A model generated the notes under the pieces. It searched no databases, was not told the DNA's origin, and saw only the letters and a program-made list of their open reading frames with translations. A program made the translations under genes and the position numbers. Shown in pieces: positions 24,324-33,816 of a stretch of DNA of 43,142 bases; position 1 is the first letter of the stretch, and each line of letters starts with the position of its first letter. Origin of the DNA: CAZPZR01 sp964591105 (GTDB taxonomy: Bacteria; Bacillota; Clostridia; Lachnospirales; Lachnospiraceae); contig CAZPZR010000007.1 in NCBI GenBank assembly GCA_964591105.1, positions 1-43,142 of the forward strand. The letters are read 5' to 3'.

Positions 24324-25388
24324 TTATTCTTCACTTCGAATTGCCCAACGCATTTTTGTGCATTTTGCACGTCCATTGCGGACACATTCTTCAGCTGATG
24401 GACGAATAACATCTTTTGCCACATCACTATATAAGCCCATCTTCTTGAATTCCTTGAATGATTTTTTCACTAAACGGTCCTCCCCAGAATGGAACGTCAA
24501 AATTGCTGCACGCCCATTTGGTGCTAACACTTCTGGAAGTTTTTCCAAGAATGTATACAGTACTTCAAATTCGCTGTTTACATCGATACGTAATGCCTGA
24601 AATACTCTCTGGCAAGATTTTTTCACTGCTTCTTTTCGTTCTTTTTCCGGTAAAAATTCCAGCGCTTCTGTAATTGCATTTTTCAAATCAGTTGTCATCT
24701 GAATCTCTTTTCCATTTTTCAGCCAATTCATAACAACTTCTGCAATCTCCTCTGCATATGGCTCGTCCGCATTTTCCTGCATCATTCCTACAAATTCTTC
24801 ATAACTCAATGTTTTGAGACGTTCTGCTGCACTCTCACCTTTCTGCGGATTCATGCGCAAATCTAATGGTCCATCTACTTTGTAAGAAAATCCGCGATCT
24901 GGATTATCAATCTGCATAGAAGATACCCCAAGGTCTGCAAGAATAAAATCGAATTTCTTTCCTGTATCTTTCACAACCTGATCCATATCAGCGAAATTTT
25001 GCAGACGTACAGTCAAGATTTCTTCGCCAAAACCTTGTTTCGCAAGACGCTCTTTTGTCTTCGCAGACTCGATTGGATCCACATCTAATGCATAAATATG
25101 TCCCTTGCCTTCCAATTTCTGCAGCATTGCTTTTGTATGCCCACCATACCCAAGCGTTGCATCCAGTCCTGTCTGTCCTGGCTGAATCTGCAAAAAGTCT
25201 AAAATTTCATTTACCATAATTGAAATATGCATTCCTGCAGGTGTGCTTCCTTTTTGGATAACTTTTGCAATGGTATCTGCATATTTTTCCGGGTTATGCT
25301 CTTTGTATTTTTCTTTGTAACTTCTTGGATGTGTTCCAGAATAACGAACACGTCTTTTGTGTGGTTTTTCCTGATTTTCTGTTGTCAT
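24324..25388 (-). CDS. rsmH: RsmH-like 16S rRNA cytosine-N4 methyltransferase, N-terminally extended
   Basis: RsmH methylates N4 of C1402 in 16S rRNA using SAM. The core has HISIMVNEILDFL, the SAM-binding DATLGYGGHTKAML, DLGVSSMQIDNPDRGFSY (quoted in part), the GPLDLRMN motif and AILTFHSGEDRLVK near the end. At 354 residues it is about 40 longer than usual: a Lys/Arg-rich extension of some 50 residues precedes the core. It is not in a division/cell-wall cluster (mraZ, ftsL), where rsmH normally lies, so this may be a second copy with a changed target. It lies 39 bp after the feoB fusion gene and is probably cotranscribed. Confidence 0.85.
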   Translation of the reverse strand: MTTENQEKPHKRRVRYSGTHPRSYKEKYKEHNPEKYADTIAKVIQKGSTPAGMHISIMVNEILDFLQIQPGQTGLDATLGYGGHTKAMLQKLEGKGHIYALDVDPIESAKTKERLAKQGFGEEILTVRLQNFADMDQVVKDTGKKFDFILADLGVSSMQIDNPDRGFSYKVDGPLDLRMNPQKGESAAERLKTLSYEEFVGMMQENADEPYAEEIAEVVMNWLKNGKEIQMTTDLKNAITEALEFLPEKERKEAVKKSCQRVFQALRIDVNSEFEVLYTFLEKLPEVLAPNGRAAILTFHSGEDRLVKKSFKEFKKMGLYSDVAKDVIRPSAEECVRNGRAKCTKMRWAIRSEE

Positions 25389-25427
25389 CTTTGTTCCTCT
25401 TTAAATTTCAATTCATTTTCAACATTT

Positions 25428-27779
25428 TTATAACATCATAATTCCATACATAATAAGTGAGCAAATCCATGCAATCATACACTGTCCCACTACAATTCCT
25501 GCTGCCCATTTTCCACCAAGTTCACGTTTGATAGATGCAATCGCAGCTACACATGGTGCATAGAGCAGACAAAATACTAAGAGTGCTGCAGCGGAAGCTG
25601 TTGACATGGATGCCAGCAAGGTTGCCCCGCTTCCATAAGTGATGGTCAATGAAGATACAACACTTTCTTTTGCCATAATTCCTGCCACAAGTGCTGTAAC
25701 AATTCTCCAATCTGCAAATCCCTGTAGATGGAACACTGGCGCTACAACTCCTGCGACTGTTGCCAGAATGCTTTCGGATGCATCAGAAACGATATTCATA
25801 CGGAAGTCAAAGGTCTGCAAGAACCAGATTGCAATCGTTGCAAGCAAAATAACGGTAAATGCTCTTGTAATGAAGTCTTTGGCTTTGTCCCAAAGAAGAT
25901 GTGCCACATTTTTTGCTCCCGGCATACGATAATTTGGAAGTTCCATTACAAATGGAACAGCTTCCCCTTTGAACGCTGTATTTTTTGAAATCAATGCAAC
26001 AAATATACCTACGACAATTCCAAGCAGATATAAGCCAACCATGATTAATCCGCTATATTCTGGGAAGAATACAGATGTGAAAAATCCATAGATTGGAAGT
26101 TTCGCTGTACAACTCATAAATGGTGTCAGTATAATCGTCATCTTACGATCTCGTTCACTCGGTAATGTTCTACTTGCCATTACTCCTGGCACTGTACATC
26201 CAAATCCAATCAACATCGGTACAATACTTCTGCCAGAGAGACCAATCTTACGCAGCAGTTTATCCATAACAAACGCTACACGCGCCATGTACCCACTGTC
26301 TTCCAACAGCGATAAGAAAAAGAACAATACAACAATAATCGGTACAAAGCTCAACACACTTCCTACCCCATTGAATATTCCATCAATGATGAGGGAATGT
26401 AAAACTTCATTTACCCCTGTCGCCGTAAGTGCTGCATCTACAATATTTGTCAGGTGCTCAATTCCTATTTCTAGAATCCCCTGGAACCATGCCCCAATCA
26501 CATTAAATGTCAAATAAAATACTGCTGCCATAATCGCAACAAATACTGGAATTGCTGTATATTTTCCTGTCAGAATCTGGTCAATTTTCTGGCTGCGAAT
26601 TTGTTCCTTACTTTCTTTTGGTTTCACAACAGTCTTATCACATACTGTCTGAATGAAAGAAAAACGCATATCTGCAATCGCTGCAGAACGGTCAAGCCCA
26701 CTTTCTTCTTCCATCTGCAGAACGATATGCTCAATCATTTCCACTTCATTTTCAGAAAGCTTCAATGTATCGCGAATTAATGCATCCCCTTCTACTAATT
26801 TGCAGGCAGCAAAACGAATTGGAATTTCCGCATCCTTCGCATGGTCTTCGATCAAATGCATAACTCCATGCAGACAGCGATGTACCGCACCACCCTTGTG
26901 ATCCTGATCGCAGAAATCCAGTCTTCCCGGATGTTCCTGATATTTCGCAATATGCACTGCATGTTTTACAAGTTCATCCACACCTTCATTTTTCGCCGCT
27001 GAAATTGGTACTACCGGAATACCAAGCATATTTTCCATCTCATTAATTAAGATAGAACCGCCGTTTCCACGCACCTCATCCATCATATTCAGTGCCAATA
27101 CGGTTGGAACATTGAGTTCCATAAGCTGAAGTGTCAAATATAAGCTTCTCTGAATGTTTGTCGCATCAACAATATTAATAATCCCCGTTGGCTTTTCATG
27201 AATAATAAATTCTCGCGACACAATCTCTTCTGCTGTATACGGTGACAACGAATAAATCCCTGGAAGGTCCACAACCTTTGTATCTGTATACCCTTTAATT
27301 GGTCCACTCTTCTGATCAACAGTTACCCCTGGGAAATTCCCAACATGCTGGTTTGAACCTGTAAGCTGATTAAACAAAGTTGTCTTTCCACAGTTCTGAT
27401 TTCCCGCCAGCGCAAAAGTAAGAATCGTTCCATCTGGCAACGGATTCTCCGTCGCTTTCGTATGGAACTTTCCATCCTCACCAAGTCCTGGATGTTCCAT
27501 GGTTTCCACAAGTTCCTGTGGTTCTACCTGTTTCTTCTGTTTTTCCTCTTTCTTTGTCAGCTCCTGTACTTCAATCTTTGCTGCATCTGCTACACGAAGT
27601 GTTAATTCATACCCATGGATGCGAAGTTCCATAGGATCGCCCATCGGCGCATATTTCACCAGGGTAAGCTCTGCCCCTGGAATAATTCCCATATCTAGAA
27701 AATGCTGGCGTAATGCTCCTTTACCACCAACTGTGGCGATTTGGGCAGACTCACCGATTTCCAAATCTTTTAATGTCAT
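25428..27779 (-). CDS. feoB: Ferrous iron transporter, FeoA-FeoB fusion
   Basis: A 783-residue protein that imports Fe2+. Residues 1-75 are a FeoA-like SH3 domain (GGKGALRQHFLDMGIIPG). After a charged linker comes the FeoB G domain: G1 GNQNCGKTT, FPGVTVDQKSG, G3 DLPGIYSL and G4 NMMD. The membrane part has two gates and the usual CTVPGVMASRTL and MSCTAKLPIYGFF segments. G1 has Gln where FeoB proteins normally have Pro (GNPNxGKT). AAAGGA precedes the ATG. rsmH follows 39 bp downstream. A second, separate feoA/feoB set lies at 33649-36130, so the organism has at least two Feo systems. I see no convincing Fur box upstream. Confidence 0.95.
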   Translation of the reverse strand: MTLKDLEIGESAQIATVGGKGALRQHFLDMGIIPGAELTLVKYAPMGDPMELRIHGYELTLRVADAAKIEVQELTKKEEKQKKQVEPQELVETMEHPGLGEDGKFHTKATENPLPDGTILTFALAGNQNCGKTTLFNQLTGSNQHVGNFPGVTVDQKSGPIKGYTDTKVVDLPGIYSLSPYTAEEIVSREFIIHEKPTGIINIVDATNIQRSLYLTLQLMELNVPTVLALNMMDEVRGNGGSILINEMENMLGIPVVPISAAKNEGVDELVKHAVHIAKYQEHPGRLDFCDQDHKGGAVHRCLHGVMHLIEDHAKDAEIPIRFAACKLVEGDALIRDTLKLSENEVEMIEHIVLQMEEESGLDRSAAIADMRFSFIQTVCDKTVVKPKESKEQIRSQKIDQILTGKYTAIPVFVAIMAAVFYLTFNVIGAWFQGILEIGIEHLTNIVDAALTATGVNEVLHSLIIDGIFNGVGSVLSFVPIIVVLFFFLSLLEDSGYMARVAFVMDKLLRKIGLSGRSIVPMLIGFGCTVPGVMASRTLPSERDRKMTIILTPFMSCTAKLPIYGFFTSVFFPEYSGLIMVGLYLLGIVVGIFVALISKNTAFKGEAVPFVMELPNYRMPGAKNVAHLLWDKAKDFITRAFTVILLATIAIWFLQTFDFRMNIVSDASESILATVAGVVAPVFHLQGFADWRIVTALVAGIMAKESVVSSLTITYGSGATLLASMSTASAAALLVFCLLYAPCVAAIASIKRELGGKWAAGIVVGQCMIAWICSLIMYGIMML

Positions 27780-27892
27780 ATGTAAAATCCTTTCTTTGAG
27801 ATGTTGCTTTTGTGAATATCATTGTCTCAAATGAAAATATCCCCGTCCACGAGTATATCAGATACTTTCCCGAATGGCAATCTCACTACCGC

Positions 27893-27940
27893 AAAAAGGG
27901 AGCCTCTGCTCCAGGCTTTCGCCATTTGCAGAGGCTCCCT
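27893..27940 (-). terminator. Strong terminator after the BspA-type protein gene
   Basis: A perfect 13-bp stem AGGGAGCCTCTGC/GCAGAGGCTCCCT, with an inner GGC-TTTC-GCC, followed on the minus strand by TTTTTGCGG, 25 bp after the stop codon. Confidence 0.85.
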
Positions 27941-27964
27941 CTCGGTAAGTTTCATAGGATTCTA

Positions 27965-30900
27965 CTATTTTCTTTTGTAGGATTTCACATTTGACCATGG
28001 ACCGTAAATCTTCTTACCGTCTACTGTCTTGTATGCTCTTACTTTATAGTAATATGTTTTACCTTTTGTTGCAGAAACTGTTGTGTATTTTGCAGTTGAA
28101 CTCTTCACTGTTTTCACAATATTTGTTCCTGTCTTCTTTGTAGATTTGGAAATCTGATATCCAGTCTCACCATTAATGTTTGTCCATTTTACTTTTACTT
28201 TTGTACCACTCTTAGATACTGTTGGGTTACTTACTTTCTTCAGTGTGTAGATTGCACTGGATGTCTTAGCTGTTCCAGAGTAAGTCTTTCCATTCACTGT
28301 TACATATGGAGTAACTTTGAAGTAATATTTTGCTCCATCTGTTAAGTTTGCTTTTGAGTAGCTTGTCTTTGTACTTGCAGATGCTAATGTTGTCCAGTTT
28401 CCACCAGATTTCTTCATCTGTACTTTGTACTTCACAGTTGCTCCAGCTACTTTCTGGCTGCTCCAGCTTGCTTTGATGTCATCGTATCCGTAAAGTTTTA
28501 CGCTTACTGTCTTCTGTGCTGCAACTACAGGTTTTGCAATTGTAAATGTCTTTGTTACTGTTCCTTCATAGTAGCCTGTTCCTGTGATTGTTACTGTTGC
28601 TTCACCTGGATTTACGTTATTTTCGTATGCTACTGTGAAGTCTTTTCCTTCTTCAAGGCCTTCGATTGTAACAGCTGGTTTGCATTCTTCTCCTGTGTAC
28701 TTCACAGATGTTTCTGCTAACTGAATCTTTTCTTCAAGTTCTGATAAGTTCGCAATGTACTTAATTGTGAATGTCTCATCTGTCCATTCTTTATGTTCTT
28801 TGTTACGTGTAATTACTTCAACAACGAAAGAACCATCTTTACCTTTGTTATTTTCGAATACTTTTTCTCCAACAGATTTCAAACTATTAGGGAATACTAC
28901 TGTCTCCAACAAGGCTTCTTTGAATGCGCGTTTTCCAATTGTTTCTACGCCTTCTTCGATTATAAGTGACTTCAATGTTGTTGCTTTAAATGTTCCTTCA
29001 AATGCTGATTCGCCGATTTCTTTTACATTTCCAGGAATCACAAGTTCTGTCAAGTGATGTAAGTGGAATGCTTTGTAACCAATCTTTTCAACATTTTCTG
29101 GAATTGTAAGTGCTTCTAATCTTGCTCCTGCAAATGCTGTTGCCCCGATTTCTGTAATAGCTTCTGGGATTGTGAGTTCTGACATTCTAATATTCATAGA
29201 GAATGCTCCCTGAGGAATCACAGTAAGTGATTCAGAAAGTCTTACTTCTGTAATATCATTTGTAGCAAATACTCCATCGCCAAGTTCTGTCACTGTATCT
29301 GGAAGTTCAACTTTTACAAGATCATTTCCATAGAAAGCGCTTTCTCCAATAGATGTTACACCTGTAAAGTCAACTTCTGTAAGTGCATTCTGTGAGAATG
29401 CTTTCTTTCCGATAACTTTTACGTTTTCTGGAAGATTTACAGATGTCATACCATTTGGTGAATCAATACCAAATTTTGTTACGATTACTTCATCATCTGG
29501 AATCTTAAATGCTTCCTCTCCGATTGCTGTAATCTCTTTTCCTTCCGGTGTTATATCTGGAAGTATTAATTCGTCAATTGTTCTTCTCTTTTCCTGTCCA
29601 CTTTCTGACCATCCAGTAAGTGTTGCTGTTTCTTCGTCATATGTGAAGTCAGCTGCTGTCCATCCAGAACCTACTAATTTATCATACACAACAACATGTG
29701 AGTACTTGTTAGCATATTCTGTGTTGAAGCTTCCTTCTGTTCCAGCTTCTGCCGCTTTTACTTTGTCTGCAACTTTCACAGTTACAATTGGGCTTGCTGG
29801 TGTCTTTGAGTTACCGAAGATACAATCTGCTGATTTATTTGAAGCTGATAATACAACTGTGCTTGGGAGTTCGATTTCAGTAATCGCATTTCCCATAAAT
29901 GATTCTTTTCCAATTGTTACAAGACCTTCATTTAAAACAACTTTTGTAAGTGTTGGTTCAAGTCCATCCTGTGTGATCTTGAACGCGTTATTTCCAATAG
30001 ATGTTACACCTTCTGGAATTTCAACTTCTGTCAACTGATGATTCTGAAATGCGTTATTTCCAATTGTTTTCAGAGTACTTGGTAATGTAAGGTTTTCTAC
30101 GTGTGTACCTGTAAATGCGTTTGCTCCGATTGTTTCAACACCTTCTGGAATTTCAATCGTTGCAATCTTCATGTTTACAGCTGTTCCTGCATTAAATACT
30201 GCTGATGGAATATCTTTCACATTCTTAGAGAGTTTTACACTTGCTAAAGCACCACTTCCTGTGAATGCTCCGCTTCCCATTGTTGTAACACTATCTGGAA
30301 TAGAAATTGCTGTAAGTTTAGAGTTCTGGAACGCTGAAATACCAATCTCTACCAATCCTTCTGGAAGTACGATAGAAGTCATCTCAGCTTCATAAGTTGC
30401 TGTTCCATCTGTTGCAAATGCAAAGTTTCCAATCTTTGTAAGTGTTGCTGGAAGCACTACACTTGATGGTGTATAGTTCTTGTCATCTTCTGCATATGTG
30501 AAGATACCCTTCATAGAAGCTCCATTTCCAAGAGCTGTGATTGCTTCTCCTGTTGGTCCTACCTTTGGAAGAATCAACGCTGAATTTTCTTTAATCTTTG
30601 CCTGACCATTTTCAGAAAGACCTGTAATTGTTGTACCTGCTTCATCATAAGTGAAGTCAGCAACTCCCCATGGAGCTAAATGATCTGGAATTGTGCCAAT
30701 GATCAGTTTCTGTGTATTAGATGAACCTGCATCCACATGGTCAATAAATGATCCGCCTGCTTCTGCCATATACATATACACAAGTCCACTCTTTTTCTCA
30801 TTAGAATTTCCGGTTGTAACTGGTTCCATTCCTGTATTTCTCAAGAATGCAAAATCTGTTACTTTTTCAGTATTTGCTGGGAGCTGTACTGCTTTGATTT

Positions 30901-33463
30901 CATTAATACAAAATGCCTGTTTATCAATATTAAAATCAAAATCTGTTTCTGCTGGGAAATCTACACTCTTAATTGCACAGCTATAGAATCCTCCGCTGTA
31001 AATTGCCATCAATGTTTTTGGTAATTTTACGTAACTAAGTTTTGTATTATTTGCAAATGCATATGTATTGATGAAGAATACTCCTTCTGGAAGTTCCAGT
31101 GTCGTAAAGTTGTTGTATCTGAATGCTGCATAACCAATGAAGAAGTCTCCACGTTCTGTCACACCTTTTCCAGATGTTTCCCATGTAGAGTCATCCCATG
31201 CTGTTTTCACGTTTTCAGGGAATGTAACATTTTCCAAACCTTTTTTGTTAAATGCGTTCTTTCCAACACCCTGAATCTTCTTTCCATCTGGGTCTTTTGC
31301 AGGAATCACAAGATTTTTATTTACTTCTAACTTTTCTAATCCAAGATCAGAGAATCCTGTAATTACATATGCAGTAAAGTTTTCTGTGGATGAATATTCA
31401 TTTGCTGGCCAAATTGCATAACTTTCTTCACCATATGTAAAATCGTCTGCTGTCCATACAGACGGATCTGTCAGATAAAGTTTATGGTAGTCAGATTTTG
31501 GGAAGTTCTTTGTATCTTCATACTGCACTTTTGAAGATACGTAAACTTTCGTTACTATACTTGACTGTGTTCTTTCAAATGTTTTTGATTCTAATTTTGT
31601 AAGTGTTGAAGGTAATGTAACTTCTTCAACTACTTTATTTCTAAATGCACGATTTCCAATTTTCACTAAACCTTCTGGAAGTGTCAGTGTACATGGATCT
31701 GTCAAATATTCCTTTGTAGAGAATGCATATGTTCCAATTTCTGTTACTGTAGATGGAATATTGATTTCTGCAAAGTTATTTCCTGCAAATGCATTGCTTC
31801 CGATTTTTGTGATTCCTTCGTGAAGTTCGATGCTCTTAAGCTCTGTCATATAGTTTTTTGCATCTGAGCAGCCGAATGCAGCCTGTGGAATCTCTGTAAG
31901 TCCTTTGGATAAAATGATACGTTCCAACTTAGGGTTTGTAGCAAATGCTCCATTACCTAAAGATGTTACAGAATCTGGAAGGATAATGCTTGTAAGACTA
32001 TTTGTCTGGAACGCAGCGTTTCCAATTGTTGTTAAGCCCTTCGGGAATGTTACTTCCTTAAGTCCATTGTTCTGGAATACAAAGTTTCCGATTACTTTCA
32101 GTTCGCTAGGAAGTGTAACTGTGTCAAATCCCTGACCTTCTGCACCAAATAATCCGTAAGATCCTGATGGTCCTGTAGCAAGTTCTGTGATGTACTCACC
32201 ATTTGCATTTACGTCTGGAAGTACAAGATCTTTATTTTCTGCTCTTTTTTCAATTCCAGATTCAGAAAGTCCTGTAATTACCGTTCCTTCGTATGTAAAG
32301 TCATCAATTTCCCAAAGCTGATCGTCTGTCTTTGTTGTTCCATCATCAACGATAAGCTTCTGTGCATAAGATTTCTGAGATGCAGTTGATTTCTCAATAT
32401 GATGAACTCTATCTTTTTCTGCTAATCCAGCATTGTTTGTATACATGTATACAACACCTGCATCGTAGGTTATACCATTGAGTGTAAATGTCTTATATCC
32501 ATCTCTAGCTTCTGTTGGAATTGGATCTTTTCCAGTATTTCTTGCAAATGCATCTTTATTTACCACTTCTGTATTGCTTGGTAAACGTACAGATTTGATA
32601 AAGTTTTCTCCAAATGTTAATCCATGCATTTCAAATCCAAAGTCTGTTGCTGCTGGGAATTTTACAGATGTGATTCCATTTCTAGCAAAAGACTGAGTTT
32701 CTAACCACCAGATTGTTCTTGGAAGTTTCACAGTTGTAATCTGGTTGCTCATGAATGAGTTAGATAAACAAGCGATTACACCTTCTGGTAATGTTACAGA
32801 TGTAAGTTTGTTTCCGGAAAATGCATTTTCGCCAATGACAAAGTTTCCTCTTCTTGTCACTACGTTTGTCACTGTATCATCGTAATCTACCAACATTCCT
32901 TCTGGGAATTTTACAGATGTAAGTCCTTTGCCTTTGAATGCCTCCGGAGCAACACCCATCAATGTTTCTCCCTGATCATCTTTTGCTGGCAATACAACGT
33001 CTGTATTCTTTGCAAATTTTGCTTCTCCAGACTCAGAGAATCCTGCAATTGCTTTTCCTTTAATTGTAAAAATTCTTGAGTAATCGCATCCATACAGTTC
33101 TTTCTCATAGTCTACATACTCGAAGTCTTCAGAAGTCCATACAGAAGCATCAATTTCGTCTGTCCCTTCTTCTGTATCTCCTGTCTCTGCTACTGCAACT
33201 GGCGCCTCTTCCATTGCTTCTTCTGTAGCTTCCTGTGTTTCGACCACTTCCGTTTCTTCCGTTACGGTCTCTGTTTCTTTGTTTTCCGCTTCTTGCTCTA
33301 CACTTTCAGAATCTGCAGTTTCTTCCGCATCTTCTTCTGTCACTTCTGTTTCTGCTACAACTTCGTCTTCTGTAACAGTAACATCCGCGGCAAGCGCTGG
33401 CATCGTATTTGTCGATACCATAGCAAAACAAAGCAATAATACCAATAATTTCTTCATTTTCAC
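27965..33463 (-). CDS. Giant BspA-type leucine-rich-repeat surface protein
   Basis: An 1832-residue secreted protein. A signal peptide (basic MKMKK, hydrophobic core, ALA near residue 25) leads into a very acidic Thr/Glu linker (about 27-105). Five modules follow, each opening with a W-x-x-x-D-F-x-Y motif (first Trp at 109) and a GLSESG-like strand, then runs of BspA-type (LRR_5) repeats with patterns such as IGNNAFxxxxLTSVxLPxxV. Near the C-terminus there is an Ig-like stretch (VKYTGEECKPAVTIEGLEEG) and two fibronectin type III-like domains ending in GPWSNVKSYKRK. No LPXTG or transmembrane anchor is seen, so attachment, if any, is non-covalent. The start is GTG at 33463, placed 8 bp after AGGAGG; the ATG two codons later is too far from it. 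BspA-type proteins are often adhesins, but no ligand can be named. Confidence 0.9.
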   Translation of the reverse strand: MKMKKLLVLLLCFAMVSTNTMPALAADVTVTEDEVVAETEVTEEDAEETADSESVEQEAENKETETVTEETEVVETQEATEEAMEEAPVAVAETGDTEEGTDEIDASVWTSEDFEYVDYEKELYGCDYSRIFTIKGKAIAGFSESGEAKFAKNTDVVLPAKDDQGETLMGVAPEAFKGKGLTSVKFPEGMLVDYDDTVTNVVTRRGNFVIGENAFSGNKLTSVTLPEGVIACLSNSFMSNQITTVKLPRTIWWLETQSFARNGITSVKFPAATDFGFEMHGLTFGENFIKSVRLPSNTEVVNKDAFARNTGKDPIPTEARDGYKTFTLNGITYDAGVVYMYTNNAGLAEKDRVHHIEKSTASQKSYAQKLIVDDGTTKTDDQLWEIDDFTYEGTVITGLSESGIEKRAENKDLVLPDVNANGEYITELATGPSGSYGLFGAEGQGFDTVTLPSELKVIGNFVFQNNGLKEVTFPKGLTTIGNAAFQTNSLTSIILPDSVTSLGNGAFATNPKLERIILSKGLTEIPQAAFGCSDAKNYMTELKSIELHEGITKIGSNAFAGNNFAEINIPSTVTEIGTYAFSTKEYLTDPCTLTLPEGLVKIGNRAFRNKVVEEVTLPSTLTKLESKTFERTQSSIVTKVYVSSKVQYEDTKNFPKSDYHKLYLTDPSVWTADDFTYGEESYAIWPANEYSSTENFTAYVITGFSDLGLEKLEVNKNLVIPAKDPDGKKIQGVGKNAFNKKGLENVTFPENVKTAWDDSTWETSGKGVTERGDFFIGYAAFRYNNFTTLELPEGVFFINTYAFANNTKLSYVKLPKTLMAIYSGGFYSCAIKSVDFPAETDFDFNIDKQAFCINEIKAVQLPANTEKVTDFAFLRNTGMEPVTTGNSNEKKSGLVYMYMAEAGGSFIDHVDAGSSNTQKLIIGTIPDHLAPWGVADFTYDEAGTTITGLSENGQAKIKENSALILPKVGPTGEAITALGNGASMKGIFTYAEDDKNYTPSSVVLPATLTKIGNFAFATDGTATYEAEMTSIVLPEGLVEIGISAFQNSKLTAISIPDSVTTMGSGAFTGSGALASVKLSKNVKDIPSAVFNAGTAVNMKIATIEIPEGVETIGANAFTGTHVENLTLPSTLKTIGNNAFQNHQLTEVEIPEGVTSIGNNAFKITQDGLEPTLTKVVLNEGLVTIGKESFMGNAITEIELPSTVVLSASNKSADCIFGNSKTPASPIVTVKVADKVKAAEAGTEGSFNTEYANKYSHVVVYDKLVGSGWTAADFTYDEETATLTGWSESGQEKRRTIDELILPDITPEGKEITAIGEEAFKIPDDEVIVTKFGIDSPNGMTSVNLPENVKVIGKKAFSQNALTEVDFTGVTSIGESAFYGNDLVKVELPDTVTELGDGVFATNDITEVRLSESLTVIPQGAFSMNIRMSELTIPEAITEIGATAFAGARLEALTIPENVEKIGYKAFHLHHLTELVIPGNVKEIGESAFEGTFKATTLKSLIIEEGVETIGKRAFKEALLETVVFPNSLKSVGEKVFENNKGKDGSFVVEVITRNKEHKEWTDETFTIKYIANLSELEEKIQLAETSVKYTGEECKPAVTIEGLEEGKDFTVAYENNVNPGEATVTITGTGYYEGTVTKTFTIAKPVVAAQKTVSVKLYGYDDIKASWSSQKVAGATVKYKVQMKKSGGNWTTLASASTKTSYSKANLTDGAKYYFKVTPYVTVNGKTYSGTAKTSSAIYTLKKVSNPTVSKSGTKVKVKWTNINGETGYQISKSTKKTGTNIVKTVKSSTAKYTTVSATKGKTYYYKVRAYKTVDGKKIYGPWSNVKSYKRK

Positions 33464-33582
33464 GTTTCTTTCCTCCTTTTTTTAACGGTATTTTATTACT
33501 TTGACACTAGCTTAAGTCTATCATATCCACTCATACTTTTGTGATAGATTTTTTCTATTAAAAAATGTATATTACAATCGTC

Positions 33583-33626
33583 TATAAAAAAGAAAAAGGG
33601 TATCGCCATCATCAGCGATACCCTTT
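33583..33626 (-). terminator. Terminator after the second feo operon
   Basis: A perfect 12-bp stem AAAGGGTATCGC/GCGATACCCTTT followed on the minus strand by TTCTTTTTTATAG, 23 bp after the Cys-rich peptide gene. Confidence 0.85.
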
Positions 33627-33648
33627 CTATAGGCTTAATATTAACGAA

Positions 33649-33804
33649 TCATTTTTCCTCGGACTGGCACGCACAATTCTTTGCGCATGTTCCAGCGGAT
33701 GGACAACCAATACAAGTAACACCTTTCTTTTTCTCCTTACGGATGTAAAGAATCGCGCCACCAACGATGATTACGAGGATTCCTCCAACAATCACATTTG
33801 CCAT
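33649..33804 (-). CDS. FeoB-associated Cys-rich membrane peptide
   Basis: A 51-residue frame with AAGGAG nine bases before the ATG. One transmembrane helix (VIVGGILVIIVGGAILYI) is followed by a Lys-rich turn and a Cys cluster, CIGCPSAGTCAKNCAC, with cysteines at 31, 34, 40, 44 and 46. It lies 12 bp after feoB and before the operon terminator. Peptides of this form commonly follow feoB in Firmicutes and are thought to help FeoB, perhaps as a FeoC stand-in; the mechanism is not established. Confidence 0.88.
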   Translation of the reverse strand: MANVIVGGILVIIVGGAILYIRKEKKKGVTCIGCPSAGTCAKNCACQSEEK

Positions 33805-33816
33805 GCTAACATCTCC

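Noticed and set aside
27785..27835. Fur-box-like sequence upstream of the FeoA-FeoB fusion
   Set aside because: Only a few positions of a 17-bp inverted repeat match; not enough to call an operator.
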